Assembly (NCBI RefSeq): GCF_001855565.1
Contig: NZ_MKCR01000001.1
Location: 62,001 to 126,000 of the forward strand
Direction: 5' to 3'
Source of the DNA: Chromobacterium amazonense
GTDB taxonomy: Bacteria > Pseudomonadota > Gammaproteobacteria > Burkholderiales > Chromobacteriaceae
Length of the DNA stretch: 64,000 nucleotides
This document shows, piece after piece, positions 7,683 to 16,097 of this stretch. The translations under genes were made by a program, and so were the position numbers. The notes below the pieces were generated by a model that had not been told where the DNA came from, made no database searches, and saw nothing but the letters and a program-made list of their open reading frames with translations. Each line of letters starts with the position of its first letter. Within the stretch, counting starts at the first letter, position 1.

Positions 7683-7706
7683 ACAGGATGGCCCCGGCCA
7701 TCCTGT
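7683..7706 (+). terminator. Hairpin after dcd
   Basis: Perfect 11-bp stem ACAGGATGGCC/GGCCATCCTGT with a two-base loop 25 bp after dcd. There is no proper U tract, so termination may be weak. Confidence 0.5.
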
Positions 7707-7935
7707 TGCATTTGCGGCAGCCGCAAAAAACCCTCTCGCAATTTCCACCAACTGTTCTAGGCTAAACAAAGGGTTAGCTGACATCCCGGTTGTGCCGACC
7801 CTTTGCACAGCAAGCTGTTTCTTCTTGGGGCGTCGCGGTTCCCCCTTGCCGCTACGCCCCCTTTTTATGCTCCTCCCCTTGCCAGGCCCTAAGTCCGCAC
7901 GCATGCTTGCCTGCTCACGCAAACTAAGGGACCTG

Positions 7936-8412
7936 ATGGACATCTACGACTTCTCCTTCCGCCGCCTGAATGGCGCCGAACAATCGCTGACCGACTACCG
8001 CGGCCGCGTGCTGTTGCTGGTCAACACCGCCAGCCGCTGCGGTTTTACCTCGCAATACGCCGGGCTGCAACAGCTGCACGCCGACTACGCCGACCAGGGG
8101 CTGACGGTGATAGGCTTCCCTTGCAATCAGTTCGGCGCGCAGGAGCCGGGGACGGCTGACGAGATCGGTGACTTTTGCCAGAAGAATTACGGCGTGGACT
8201 TCGTGATGGCCGACAAGATCCAGGTCAACGGCAACGACGCCCATCCGCTGTGGCGCTATCTGAAGCATCAGCAACCGGGCTTGCTGGGCATTGAAATGAT
8301 CAAGTGGAACTTCACCAAGTTTCTGGTGAACCGCGAAGGACGCGTGGTCGCCAGACATGCGCCGCAGACCGAGCCGGCCGAACTGGCCACGGCCATAGAA
8401 AAGCTGCTGTAA
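7936..8412 (+). CDS. Glutathione peroxidase family protein
   Basis: The 158-residue thioredoxin-fold peroxidase has the catalytic Cys35 in NTASRCGFT, the GFPCNQFG loop carrying the catalytic Gln, and KWNFTKF carrying the Trp/Asn of the Gpx tetrad. It is a Cys-type enzyme, not selenocysteine. Such bacterial GPx proteins (BtuE/BsaA type) often prefer thioredoxin to glutathione, so the reductant is open. The chosen ATG follows AAGGG; upstream in-frame codons lack family similarity. The gene is a single unit closed by a hairpin. Confidence 0.92.
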   Translation: MDIYDFSFRRLNGAEQSLTDYRGRVLLLVNTASRCGFTSQYAGLQQLHADYADQGLTVIGFPCNQFGAQEPGTADEIGDFCQKNYGVDFVMADKIQVNGNDAHPLWRYLKHQQPGLLGIEMIKWNFTKFLVNREGRVVARHAPQTEPAELATAIEKLL

Positions 8413-8435
8413 ATCTTCCGCCGCGCTCAAACAAA

Positions 8436-8465
8436 AGGCCGGACATCGCTGTCCGGCCTGTTATT
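8436..8465. terminator. Terminator between gpx and the RHH-like pair
   Basis: Perfect 10-bp stem AGGCCGGACA/TGTCCGGCCT with a 4-base loop between two convergent genes. A-rich and T-rich flanks allow use from either side. Confidence 0.7.
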
Positions 8466-8477
8466 GCGCTGCCGCCA

Positions 8478-8771
8478 TCAGGACTGGCAATCATCCAGCG
8501 AGTTGCGCGCCAAATGCGCCAGCTGATCCAGCTCATCGTCCAGATGCGCCTGCATATCCAGCAAGGCGGCGCGCAGCACCGCCGCCGCCAAAGCCGACTG
8601 CTCGCCATTGAACACATGCGCCAACACGCGCAGCTCGCGGCAGGCCGTCAGATCCAAAGGCACCTCCAGCACGCGCACCGTCGGCATATCCAGCTCCGCT
8701 CCTGAATCGACATTGCCGATGCGCTGGCTCTCCAGCGCGGTCAGCAGGGTTTTCAAGGCCAATCCCATCAT
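8478..8771 (-). CDS. Small ribbon-helix-helix-like protein A (unknown function)
   Basis: The protein has 97 residues, starting at an ATGATG preceded by GGGAGG. I do not recognise a named family. Residues about 31-75 read like a ribbon-helix-helix fold: a short strand VRVLEVPL, a helix ELRVLAHVF, a turn, then a helix SALAAAVLRAALLDM. The C-terminal third is acidic and helical (LDDELDQLAHL..LDD). The next gene upstream in the operon is a clear paralogue, sharing the pattern ELxxLAxVFxxxxxALAxxLxxAxxDxxxxLDD. DNA binding is inference; a toxin-antitoxin or operon-regulator role is possible but no toxin is adjacent. Confidence 0.6.
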   Translation of the reverse strand: MMGLALKTLLTALESQRIGNVDSGAELDMPTVRVLEVPLDLTACRELRVLAHVFNGEQSALAAAVLRAALLDMQAHLDDELDQLAHLARNSLDDCQS

Positions 8772-8874
8772 TGCCTCCCTTGCGTTGCCAGATGCAAAAG
8801 CGTATTGGCCTTGCGGCATTCCGCCGTGCAAAACGGCTGCGTCGTCCCCTCGCCCCGTTCCGCCAAACTTCGAC

Positions 8875-9174
8875 TTAATGCCTGCGCAGGCCTCCGTCCC
8901 CCGCGCCGCTCAAGATGTCGCGGCAAGCCTGGGTGGCGCGCAGCATCTGGCTATCATCCAGCGCCTCCCAGGCATCCGCGATGGCGGCGCCCAACAATTC
9001 CCCAGCCAAGGCCTCGCTGCTGTTTTCAAACACAGCCGCCAAGGCCATCAACTCCAAAGCCAGATCGCCAGACAGCGCCGCGCTGACACGACGTTGCGAC
9101 ACGGCGGATATGCCGCCCAAAGGCGGACGCGGCGTGCCCAAGCGATCGATCAAGCCGTCGATACTCTTCCCCAT
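8875..9174 (-). CDS. Small ribbon-helix-helix-like protein B (unknown function)
   Basis: The 99-residue paralogue of the downstream gene, on the same strand and about 100 bp upstream of it, has its own GAGAGG ribosome binding site. After a short basic N-terminus (MGKSIDGLIDRLG) comes RRVSAALSGDLALELMALAAVF and then SEALAGELLGAAIADAWEALDD, the same strand-helix-turn-helix layout. It ends in a basic tail. It begins about 85 bp downstream of the deacetylase gene on the same strand and may be co-transcribed with it. Function unknown. Confidence 0.6.
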   Translation of the reverse strand: MGKSIDGLIDRLGTPRPPLGGISAVSQRRVSAALSGDLALELMALAAVFENSSEALAGELLGAAIADAWEALDDSQMLRATQACRDILSGAGDGGLRRH

Positions 9175-9260
9175 AGCCTCTCCGTTTCATGCCCCGCGCG
9201 GCGTCCCCATCCGCGGCGAAGACTCTTTGAACATAGGCCAAGCGGCGGTAAAAAACCGGG

Positions 9261-10292
9261 CTAGCTGCGCGCCTCGAAACCAGCCAGCACATTCACCACA
9301 TTGTCGCCTATCGGCCCCACCGCGTAGCCGCCCTCCAGGCAGAACAGCGTCGGTAGTTTCAGCGCCGCCAAGCGCGCGCCCAGCGTGACGAAGTCCGGCG
9401 TGCCCAGCTGGAAACGGGAAATCGGGTCACCTTCGAAGGTGTCGACGCCCAGCGACACCACCAGCGCCTCGGCGCCAAAGCGGGCAATCTGCTCCAGCGC
9501 GCAGTCCAGCGCGAAGAACCAGGTGCTAACGCAGGAACCGGCCGCCAGCGGAAAATTGAAGTTGTACCCCAGCCCCTCGCCATCGCCCTTCTCGTCAGCA
9601 AAGCCGAGAAAGAATGGATATTCGGTGCGCGGATCGCCATGGATGGACAAAAACAGCACGTCGGAGCGGTGATAGAAGATATCCTGGGTGCCGTTGCCGT
9701 GGTGATAATCCACATCCAGCACAGCCACCCTATGCATGCCGTGATCGCGCAGCGCCTGGGCCGCGATGGCGGCGTTATTGAAGAAGCAATAGCCGCCGCA
9801 ATAGTCGCGCGCGGCATGATGGCCAGGCGGCCGGGTCAGCGCGAATGCCGCGCGCTCGCCGCCGATCAGCCTGTCCACCGCGGTCAGCGCGACATCGACG
9901 GAAGCGGTGGCCGCCTGCCAGGTACCGGCGGTGATCGGCGTGCCGCAGTCCATCGAGTAGTAACAGAGCTGGCCTTCCACATGCTCCGGCACCGCCTCGC
10001 GCAAGCGGCGGATTTGCCACATCTTGGGCAAGGCGTCGTAATCGCGCCCCATCTCGCTCCAACGCTGCCAGGCGGTTTCCAGAAAACGGACATAGCCCTC
10101 GTCGTGCACGCGCAGAATCGGCTCCAGGCCATGCCGGCGCGGATGCAGCACATCGCCCAGATCGCGCTGCCGAACAGCGGCCAGCACCATGTCGGCGCGG
10201 GAAGGGGTTTCGAAACAGGGCTTCAGCGTGCCGTCTATCAACTCGGAACGGCCGTGCTGCAGACGGTGGGAATCGGAATAGATGGTAAGCAT
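9261..10292 (-). CDS. Histone deacetylase-family amidohydrolase (acetylpolyamine amidohydrolase-like)
   Basis: The 343-residue arginase/deacetylase-fold zinc hydrolase has the paired catalytic histidines in RPPGHHA, the zinc-binding DVDYHHGNGTQ motif, a second Asp near SLGVDTF and a LEGGY segment with the transition-state Tyr. Bacterial members remove acetyl groups from acetylpolyamines, acetoin-related or other small amides, or proteins; the early FETPSRADMVLAAV region resembles the acetylpolyamine branch. The ATG chosen has GGAA seven bases upstream. It heads a minus-strand group with the two small RHH-like genes. Confidence 0.88.
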   Translation of the reverse strand: MLTIYSDSHRLQHGRSELIDGTLKPCFETPSRADMVLAAVRQRDLGDVLHPRRHGLEPILRVHDEGYVRFLETAWQRWSEMGRDYDALPKMWQIRRLREAVPEHVEGQLCYYSMDCGTPITAGTWQAATASVDVALTAVDRLIGGERAAFALTRPPGHHAARDYCGGYCFFNNAAIAAQALRDHGMHRVAVLDVDYHHGNGTQDIFYHRSDVLFLSIHGDPRTEYPFFLGFADEKGDGEGLGYNFNFPLAAGSCVSTWFFALDCALEQIARFGAEALVVSLGVDTFEGDPISRFQLGTPDFVTLGARLAALKLPTLFCLEGGYAVGPIGDNVVNVLAGFEARS

Positions 10293-10387
10293 GGACTTTT
10301 CCGGCAATGGAAAACTCTATGCTCCCGCCATGGCATGCCAGGGGTCAAACCTTGTTCGCGGCACATTTGCGCCAGAGCAAGCGCGGC

Positions 10388-10795
10388 TCAGGATACTTGG
10401 CCGGCCAGGTAATACCAGCGTCCATCCTCGCGGACGAAGCGGCTCACCTCATGCAGGCGCTCGGCCTTGCCGCCCACTTTGTAACGGGCGACAAACTCGA
10501 CCAGCCCTGCCTCATCGCCGTCCAATCCAGCCTCGCAACGCTGGATTTCCAACCCTATCCATTTCACCACGCCGGCGTCTTCGGCCAGATTCAATTGTTC
10601 AGGCCGGGTGGACGCATGCCAGGTGGCCAGCAGATAGTCTTCCAGCCCCAGCGCATAGGCGCTGTAGCGGGAACGCATCAGCGCCTGCGCGGTGGGTGCC
10701 GGCGGCGCGTCGGGCTGATGGTAGCGGCCGCAGCAGGCCGCCAGATCGCCGCCTCCGCAGGGGCAGGCGACATGGGCGTGTTTCTTCGACTTCAT
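10388..10795 (-). CDS. YchJ family protein (SEC-C zinc motif plus NTF2-like domain)
   Basis: The 135-residue protein begins with a CxC..CC zinc motif (CPCGGGDLAACCG, residues 11-23) like the SEC-C motif, followed by the UPF0225 core: LMRSRYSAYALGLEDYLLATWH and a C-terminal W-Y-Y-x-x-G. E. coli YchJ is the reference; its biochemical role is not established. It starts immediately after the stop of the lipoprotein gene upstream (TGA then ATG), so the two are in one operon. Confidence 0.85.
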   Translation of the reverse strand: MKSKKHAHVACPCGGGDLAACCGRYHQPDAPPAPTAQALMRSRYSAYALGLEDYLLATWHASTRPEQLNLAEDAGVVKWIGLEIQRCEAGLDGDEAGLVEFVARYKVGGKAERLHEVSRFVREDGRWYYLAGQVS

Positions 10796-11260
10796 TCAGT
10801 AACCCAGCGGCGGCAGGCCGTACAACTTGAGCAGGAAATTGCTGAAAGCAGGATCGGCCGGTTTCGGCGTGTACTTGGGCCAGCGGCGCATCCATTCGCG
10901 CAGATGGGCCTCCAGCCTGGCGCGGAAGGCATCGGAATCGATGCGTCCCGCTTCGCGCTCCACCGTCAGCTGGCGATAGACGGCGAAATTGTCGTTGTCG
11001 ACGGCATTGGCGCCGGCAATGCGCAAGCGCGCCGCGCCAAGCTGGTCGGCCGCCGCGGTGCGGGTCAGCTCGCCAGACTTGACGCGATCGGCCAGCCGAT
11101 TCGCCTCATCCAGCAGCTGGTCCACCTTGCTGGAGGCGGGACGCGCCGTTGGCGCGGAGGCCGCGCCGCCGCCAGGATGCACCGGCGCCGCGATCTGTTG
11201 CAGGCTGCCGCAGGCGCTCAGGCCGCCCAGCACCGTCAAACCGATGATCAGTCTTTTCAT
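10796..11260 (-). CDS. Small lipoprotein of unknown function
   Basis: It has a lipoprotein signal with a lipobox LSAC (Cys17 from the chosen start), then a Gly/Ala/Pro-rich linker and about 110 residues of mostly helical sequence (VDQLLDEANRLADRVKSGELTR..). The C-terminus WPKYTPKPADPAFSNFLLKLYGLPPLGY is Pro/aromatic-rich. I do not recognise the family. An ATG nine bases upstream is equally possible. It is the first gene of a pair with the YchJ-like gene. Confidence 0.75.
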   Translation of the reverse strand: MKRLIIGLTVLGGLSACGSLQQIAAPVHPGGGAASAPTARPASSKVDQLLDEANRLADRVKSGELTRTAAADQLGAARLRIAGANAVDNDNFAVYRQLTVEREAGRIDSDAFRARLEAHLREWMRRWPKYTPKPADPAFSNFLLKLYGLPPLGY

Positions 11261-11333
11261 GGCGGCCATTGTAGCCCGTCAGGCCCTTGCGCCGTCAATG
11301 GCGCGGATTTCACAATCGATGACGGATTGCGAC

Positions 11334-11359
11334 AAAAAAGCCCGGCGGCAGCCGGGCTT
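11334..11359 (-). terminator. cysK terminator
   Basis: AAGCCCGGC/GCCGGGCTT hairpin, followed by TTTT on the minus strand, about 20 bp after the cysK stop. Confidence 0.88.
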
Positions 11360-11380
11360 CAGCGCGAACCGCGAAACGGT

Positions 11381-12313
11381 TTACGCCAGGTGCTCGAACA
11401 GCACCGTCGACAGATAACGCTCGCCGAACGACGGAATCACCACCACGATCAGCTTGCCGGCGTTTTCGGGGCGCTTGGCCAGTTGCAGCGCCGACCACAC
11501 TGCCGCGCCGGAAGAGATGCCCACCAGGATGCCTTCCTTGGTGGCCACGTCGCGCGCGGTCTGCAGCGCGTCTTCGTTCTTGACGCGGATGATCTCATCG
11601 TAGATCTGCGTGTTCAGGATGCCCGGCACAAAGCCCGCGCCTATGCCCTGGATCGGGTGCGGCCCCTTAGTGCCGCCGGACAGCACCGGCGAGGCATCCG
11701 GCTCCACCGCCACGATCTGCACCCCCGGCTTGCGCGCCTTCAACACTTCGCCCACGCCGGTAATGGTGCCGCCGGTGCCCACGCCGGCCACGAAGATGTC
11801 CACCTTGCCGTCGGTATCGTTCCACACCTCTTCCGCCGTGGTGTTGCGGTGGATTTCGGGATTGGCCGGATTCTCGAACTGCTGCGGCATGAAATAGGTG
11901 TCCGGGTATTCGTCGACCAGCGACTTGGCCTTGGCGATGGCGCCGCCCATGCCTTCCGGCCCCGGCGTCAGGATCAGCTCGGCGCCGTAGGCCTTCAGCA
12001 ACTGGCGGCGTTCCTTGCTCATGGTTTCCGGCATGGTGATGACCAGCTTGTAGCCGCGCGCCGCGCACACCATGGCCAGGCCGATGCCGGTATTGCCGGA
12101 GGTCGGCTCGACGATGACGGTATCCGGCTTGATCTTGCCGGCCTTCTCCGCCGTGTCCAGCATCGCCACCGCGATGCGGTCCTTGACGCTATGCGCCGGA
12201 TTGAAGAATTCCAGCTTGGCCACCACGGTGGCGCCGGCGCCTTCGGTGACGCGGTTGAGCTTGACCAGCGGCGTGTTGCCGATCAGGTCGGTGATGGTAT
12301 TGGCAATGCGCAT
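11381..12313 (-). CDS. cysK: Cysteine synthase A (O-acetylserine sulfhydrylase)
   Basis: The 310-residue PLP enzyme makes cysteine from O-acetylserine and sulfide. The PLP lysine is Lys44 in HSVKDR, the TSGNTG substrate loop is near residue 70, and the GTGGT phosphate-binding loop near 175 is present, with the ISSGAA segment towards the C-terminus. Length and motifs fit CysK better than CysM. The ATG has AGGA eight bases upstream. It stands alone with its own terminator and is divergent from the cation channel gene; sulfide comes from the cysH-cysI operon about 11 kb away. Confidence 0.95.
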   Translation of the reverse strand: MRIANTITDLIGNTPLVKLNRVTEGAGATVVAKLEFFNPAHSVKDRIAVAMLDTAEKAGKIKPDTVIVEPTSGNTGIGLAMVCAARGYKLVITMPETMSKERRQLLKAYGAELILTPGPEGMGGAIAKAKSLVDEYPDTYFMPQQFENPANPEIHRNTTAEEVWNDTDGKVDIFVAGVGTGGTITGVGEVLKARKPGVQIVAVEPDASPVLSGGTKGPHPIQGIGAGFVPGILNTQIYDEIIRVKNEDALQTARDVATKEGILVGISSGAAVWSALQLAKRPENAGKLIVVVIPSFGERYLSTVLFEHLA

Positions 12314-12479
12314 CGTCTTATTCCTCATCAGCCATAAATATCGGTCCTGATATTCCCCAGCATCATAATCAATGCCAGACAGGCAGCCTAATATTCTTTG
12401 CTTATATCCAGCAAACCAAATGCCGGCCATACTCTCTAACCGGCTTTGTTATAGTCAATGCAACACAGGCAAGATTCCC

Positions 12480-13352
12480 ATGCCCACCCAGGAAAATCTG
12501 ATTCCGCTATCCGGCTGGCGCCGCAAGCTCTACATCATCATCTACGAGGCCGATACCCGCGCCGGGCGTATTTTCGATATGGCGCTGATCATCGCCATCC
12601 TGCTGTCCGTCGCCTGCGTGATGCTGGAAAGCGTCTCCTCTATCCGGCAACAGTACGGCACGCTGCTGACCGTGCTGGACTGGACTTTCACCATCCTGTT
12701 CACGATTGAGTACACCTTGCGGCTGATATGCGTCCACAAGCCGCTGCGCTACGTCAAAAGCTTCTTCGGCGTGATAGACCTGCTGTCCATCCTGCCGCTG
12801 TATCTGGGGCTGTTCATTCCGGAGAGCCGCTTCCTCGCCGACATCCGCATTCTGCGGCTGCTGCGGATGTTCCGCATACTGAAGCTCAGCCGCCACCTGG
12901 GCGAGGCCGCGCAATTGCGGCGGGCCCTGCTGGCCAGCCGGCGCAAGATCACCGTCTTTCTGGTCACGGTCATCCTGCTGGTGATCGTGCTCGGCACGCT
13001 GATGTACGTGATAGAAGGCCCGGAGCACGGCTTCACCAGCATCCCGATCAGCATCTATTGGGCCATCGTCACACTGACCACCGTCGGCTTTGGCGACATC
13101 ACGCCGAAAACGCCGCTGGGCCAGGCGCTGGCCAGCCTGGTGATGATCACCGGCTACGGCATCATCGCGGTGCCCACCGGCATCGTCAGCGCCGAAATCG
13201 CCCGCAGCGCGCCCGACCCCGTCAGCAGCGACAACCGCTCGGCCACCCGGCTGTGCCCGCATTGCTTCAGCGAGGGCCACGACTGGGACGCGCAATACTG
13301 CAAGCATTGCGGCGGGCAATTGCCGCGGCCCGCCAAAGGCGAGGTCAGTTGA
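12480..13352 (+). CDS. Voltage-gated-type potassium channel with C-terminal zinc ribbon
   Basis: The 290-residue ion transport protein has six membrane segments. The S4-like helix [18 protein letters not shown] carries Arg/Lys every third or fourth residue, and the selectivity filter TTVGFGD is that of a K+ channel. After the pore helix the tail carries two CxxC pairs (CPHC and CKHCGG about 15 residues later), a probable zinc ribbon. The overall plan resembles KvAP/Kch-type bacterial channels. The start codon has only a distant AGG as ribosome binding site. It is convergent with, and overlaps by 8 bp, the macrodomain gene. Confidence 0.9.
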   Translation: MPTQENLIPLSGWRRKLYIIIYEADTRAGRIFDMALIIAILLSVACVMLESVSSIRQQYGTLLTVLDWTFTILFTIEYTLRLICVHKPLRYVKSFFGVIDLLSILPLYLGLFIPESRFLADIRILRLLRMFRILKLSRHLGEAAQLRRALLASRRKITVFLVTVILLVIVLGTLMYVIEGPEHGFTSIPISIYWAIVTLTTVGFGDITPKTPLGQALASLVMITGYGIIAVPTGIVSAEIARSAPDPVSSDNRSATRLCPHCFSEGHDWDAQYCKHCGGQLPRPAKGEVS

Positions 13353-13854
13353 GCGCCCGCCGGTAGGCATCAAGCGCGCGCGCATCGAAAGCCACCAGCC
13401 AGACTTCGCGCACGGCGTGCGGCCGCGCCTCCAGGCAGGACCGCAAGGTTCTGACCGCCAGCTCGCAAGCCGCCGCCAAGGGATAGCCATACACGCCGCA
13501 GCTGATGGCCGGAAAGGCGATGCGCCGCGCCTCATGCAAGCGCGCCAGCTCCAGGCTGTTGCGGTAGCAGGCGGCCAGCAACGCCGCTTCGCCATGGCCG
13601 CCGCCCTGCCATACCGGCCCCACGGTATGGATCACATAAGCCGCCTTCAGATTAAAGCCCGGCGTGAGCTTTGCCTCCCCGGTCGGGCAACCGCCCAAGG
13701 CGCGGCACGCATCCAGCAACGCCGGCCCCGCCGCGCGGTGTATCGCGCCATCGACGCCGCCGCCGCCCAACAAGCTGTTATTGGCGGCGTTGACGATTGC
13801 GTCCACATCCATCTGCGTGATGTCGGCCTGGATGCAGCGCAGCAGTGCGTCCAT
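13345..13854 (-). CDS. Macrodomain protein, O-acetyl-ADP-ribose deacetylase type
   Basis: The 169-residue single macrodomain resembles E. coli YmdB. It has [20 protein letters not shown] (the ADP-ribose-binding Asn/Gly loop), a [18 protein letters not shown] block, and the [12 protein letters not shown] loop near residue 115. The family removes acetyl groups from O-acetyl-ADP-ribose or ADP-ribose from proteins. The ATG has a perfect AGGAGGA upstream; longer in-frame starts are not supported. It is the only gene of its unit. Confidence 0.92.
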   Translation of the reverse strand: MDALLRCIQADITQMDVDAIVNAANNSLLGGGGVDGAIHRAAGPALLDACRALGGCPTGEAKLTPGFNLKAAYVIHTVGPVWQGGGHGEAALLAACYRNSLELARLHEARRIAFPAISCGVYGYPLAAACELAVRTLRSCLEARPHAVREVWLVAFDARALDAYRRALN

Positions 13855-14260
13855 ATTCCTCCTCCAGTTTGATATACCTGATGGCCACGCCATTGCTATC
13901 ATGTAGCCCTGCCTCAGCGTGCCTGTTGTTGCGTCTGCGACAGTCGCCATCCAGACGCAAATAGCAAGCGCTTACTCAGCCTTTATCCATCATGCCAAGC
14001 CGACGCGCGGCGATAAAGTCCGCTCCGCCCAAGCTTAGCCGCGGTCTTGCGGAATTCTGCCGCCGGCTGTGGATAACTTTGTTGATAAGCCGGTGCATAG
14101 CTGCGGTAAAGGCCCGTGGACATTGACTTGCACTGCTTTTGCCCACCCGGGGACAAATTCTACCAAACCATTGATTTGATTGATTATTCAGTCAGATATC
14201 AAACGCTACGCCAACGCTTATTCCGTGGCTAGGATTGAATATTTACTCCAGCGAGCGATT
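13855..14260. other. Intergenic region with DnaA-box-like 9-mers
   Basis: About 400 bp between the macrodomain gene and xseA without a convincing gene. It contains TGTGGATAA (14068-14076, the exact complement of the DnaA box TTATCCACA) and TGTTGATAA (14080-14088, one mismatch), both inside a CCGGC/GCCGG inverted repeat. TTATCCATC (13983-13991) and, at the xseA start, TGTGGATCA (14260-14268) lie nearby. An AT-rich stretch follows. No dnaA, dnaN or gid genes are near, so this is not an obvious oriC. Confidence 0.35.
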
Positions 14261-15634
14261 GTGGATCACTTGACAAGACCTAATTTTCTTGATCGCAACC
14301 AGGATGTGATCAGCGTCTCCTCCCTTAACCGGATGGCGCGCGACCTGCTGGAAGCGGGCATCCCGCCAGTATGGATAGGCGGGGAAATCTCCAACCTGAC
14401 CCTGGCCGCATCCGGCCACGGTTATTTCTCGCTGAAAGATGGCGGCGCCCAGGTGCGCTGCGTGATGTTCCGCCACAAACTGGCCCTGCTGCCGTTCCGC
14501 CCGCAGGAAGGGATGCAGGTGGAGTTGCGCGGCCAGGTGACGCTGTACGAGGCCCGCGGCGAATTTCAGATCAATGTCGGCGAAATGCGCGCCGCCGGCC
14601 TCGGCCGCCTGTATGAAGCGTTCGAGCGCCTGAAAGCGCGGCTGCAAACCGAGGGCCTGTTCGACAGCAGCCGCAAACGCGAGCTGCCGTCCCATCCGGC
14701 CGCCATCGGCATCGTCACCTCGCCCGCCGCCGCCGCGCTGCGCGACGTGGTCAGCACGCTGCGCCGCCGCATGCCGGGCATTCCGCTGATCCTGTATCCC
14801 GCCCAGGTGCAGGGGGAAGGATCGGCGCAGCAGATCGCCAAGGCCATCCAGACGGCGGGCGAACGGCGCGAAGCCGACGTGCTGATCATCTGCCGCGGCG
14901 GCGGCAGCATTGAAGACCTGTGGTCATTCAACGAGGAAATCGTCGCCCGCGCCGTGGCCGCCTGCCCGATCCCGACCGTCAGCGGCGTCGGCCATGAAAC
15001 CGACTTCACCATCTGCGACTTCGTCGCCGACCGCCGCGCCCCGACGCCGACCGCGGCGGCGGAACTGGTATCGCCGAACCGCGAACATCTGGCCATTCAG
15101 CTGGAACAGACCAAGCGCGCGCTGGAGCGGGCGCTGGGCCGCTTGTTGACCGACAAGACGCAGCAGCTGGACTTCCTGGGACGCCGACTGACCCACCCCG
15201 GATCCAAGCTGCAGGCGCAGCGCGACAAGCTGGGCGCGCTGTCGCAGAGCCTGCGGCAACGGACGCACGCGGTTTTCGATCAAGGCCGCTGGCGCTTGCA
15301 GCTGGCCGCCAGCCGTCTGGCTCGCCATCAACCAGATCTGGCGGCGCAAAGCCAGCGCCTGCAGCAGCAGCAAGCCCGGCTGCAACGCGCGCGGGATAGG
15401 CTGCTGGAGCGGCGCAGCCAGCAACTGGCGCAACTCTCCGCCACGCTGACCGCGTTCAATCCAGAAGCGGTGTTGGCGCGCGGCTACGCCATCGTGCAAA
15501 AGCAGAACGGCCAGGCTGTCAAGAACCCGGCCGAACTGCAAGATCATGAAAAAGTCACCCTGCGGCTGGCCGAAGGCAGCACCGAGGCGCGGATCGAACA
15601 CCCGCAAGGCGTGCAGCCGGAGCTGCCGTTCTAG
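14261..15634 (+). CDS. xseA: Exodeoxyribonuclease VII large subunit
   Basis: The catalytic subunit of ExoVII, which with XseB degrades single-stranded DNA. It has an N-terminal OB fold (VWIGGEISNLT, GHGYFSLKD, QVRCVMF), then the nuclease core with GIVTSPAAAALRDV, ICRGGGSIEDLWSFN, GVGHETDFTICDFVADRRAPTPTAAAE, and a long coiled-coil rich in Gln/Arg/Leu. The C-terminal LARGYAIV segment is conserved. The frame is open from 14180, but family members begin only 10-15 residues before ISVSSLNR. I took a GTG at 14261; TTG at 14270 and GTG at 14306 remain possible. Confidence 0.9.
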   Translation: MDHLTRPNFLDRNQDVISVSSLNRMARDLLEAGIPPVWIGGEISNLTLAASGHGYFSLKDGGAQVRCVMFRHKLALLPFRPQEGMQVELRGQVTLYEARGEFQINVGEMRAAGLGRLYEAFERLKARLQTEGLFDSSRKRELPSHPAAIGIVTSPAAAALRDVVSTLRRRMPGIPLILYPAQVQGEGSAQQIAKAIQTAGERREADVLIICRGGGSIEDLWSFNEEIVARAVAACPIPTVSGVGHETDFTICDFVADRRAPTPTAAAELVSPNREHLAIQLEQTKRALERALGRLLTDKTQQLDFLGRRLTHPGSKLQAQRDKLGALSQSLRQRTHAVFDQGRWRLQLAASRLARHQPDLAAQSQRLQQQQARLQRARDRLLERRSQQLAQLSATLTAFNPEAVLARGYAIVQKQNGQAVKNPAELQDHEKVTLRLAEGSTEARIEHPQGVQPELPF

Positions 15635-15659
15635 CTCTCAGAATGAAAGTACAGGCAAC

Positions 15660-15896
15660 TTATTTGTTAACCCTAGCAGGATTGCCATGCAAGATCTGAT
15701 TGGCAAGCTCTTGCTGCGCTTGGTCAGACAAAGTTTCCGTCCGACTATTGGCATGATGTGGAATATTACTACCTACTGAATAATCTGGGGCGTTCCAGCT
15801 TTGATCATCCTCGCTTTCCTTAATGCTGGAGGGTGTTGCAGCACAAGCAGACAGTAGCAGGACTGACAACAGCAAGAGAGCCTTAATAGATTTCAT
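15660..15896 (-). CDS. Small lipoprotein of unknown function
   Basis: The protein has about 78 residues with a clear lipoprotein signal MKSIKALLLLSVLLLSAC (Cys18), followed by a polar, largely unstructured region with SIKESEDDQSWNAPDYSVGS and SDQAQQELANQIL. No family recognised. It is noticeably more AT-rich than its neighbours, suggesting recent acquisition or relaxed constraint. It is convergent with xseA. An ATG 12 bp upstream is an alternative start. Confidence 0.65.
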   Translation of the reverse strand: MKSIKALLLLSVLLLSACAATPSSIKESEDDQSWNAPDYSVGSNIPHHANSRTETLSDQAQQELANQILHGNPARVNK

Positions 15897-16049
15897 AGAG
15901 ATGTTCATCCGGCAAAAAAGTTATCAGTTGGCGTCGGCGCATCGATATAGATTTTATTCCAACATCCTATTCAAATAGTGCTAATCTGTAAATTAACGTA
16001 TACATTCTTTTCTTCTCTCGACTAAAAAACCCCTCTGTTGGAATAAACA

Positions 16050-16078
16050 AAAAGGCCGCCCCAATCGGGCGGCCTTTT
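16050..16078 (-). terminator. ispH terminator
   Basis: Twelve-base stem AAAAGGCCGCCC/GGGCGGCCTTTT around a short loop, immediately after ispH on the minus strand. Confidence 0.88.
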
Positions 16079-16097
16079 CGCGGCCAAACTGGATAAA

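Noticed and set aside
11327..11336. Half of the feo palindrome (TTGCGACAA) near the cysK terminator
   Set aside because: Only one half site occurs, beside a terminator, with no promoter nearby; a chance match is likely.
13980..14270. Chromosome replication origin
   Set aside because: DnaA-box-like words are few, and none of dnaA, dnaN, gyrB, rpmH, gidA or parAB is nearby.
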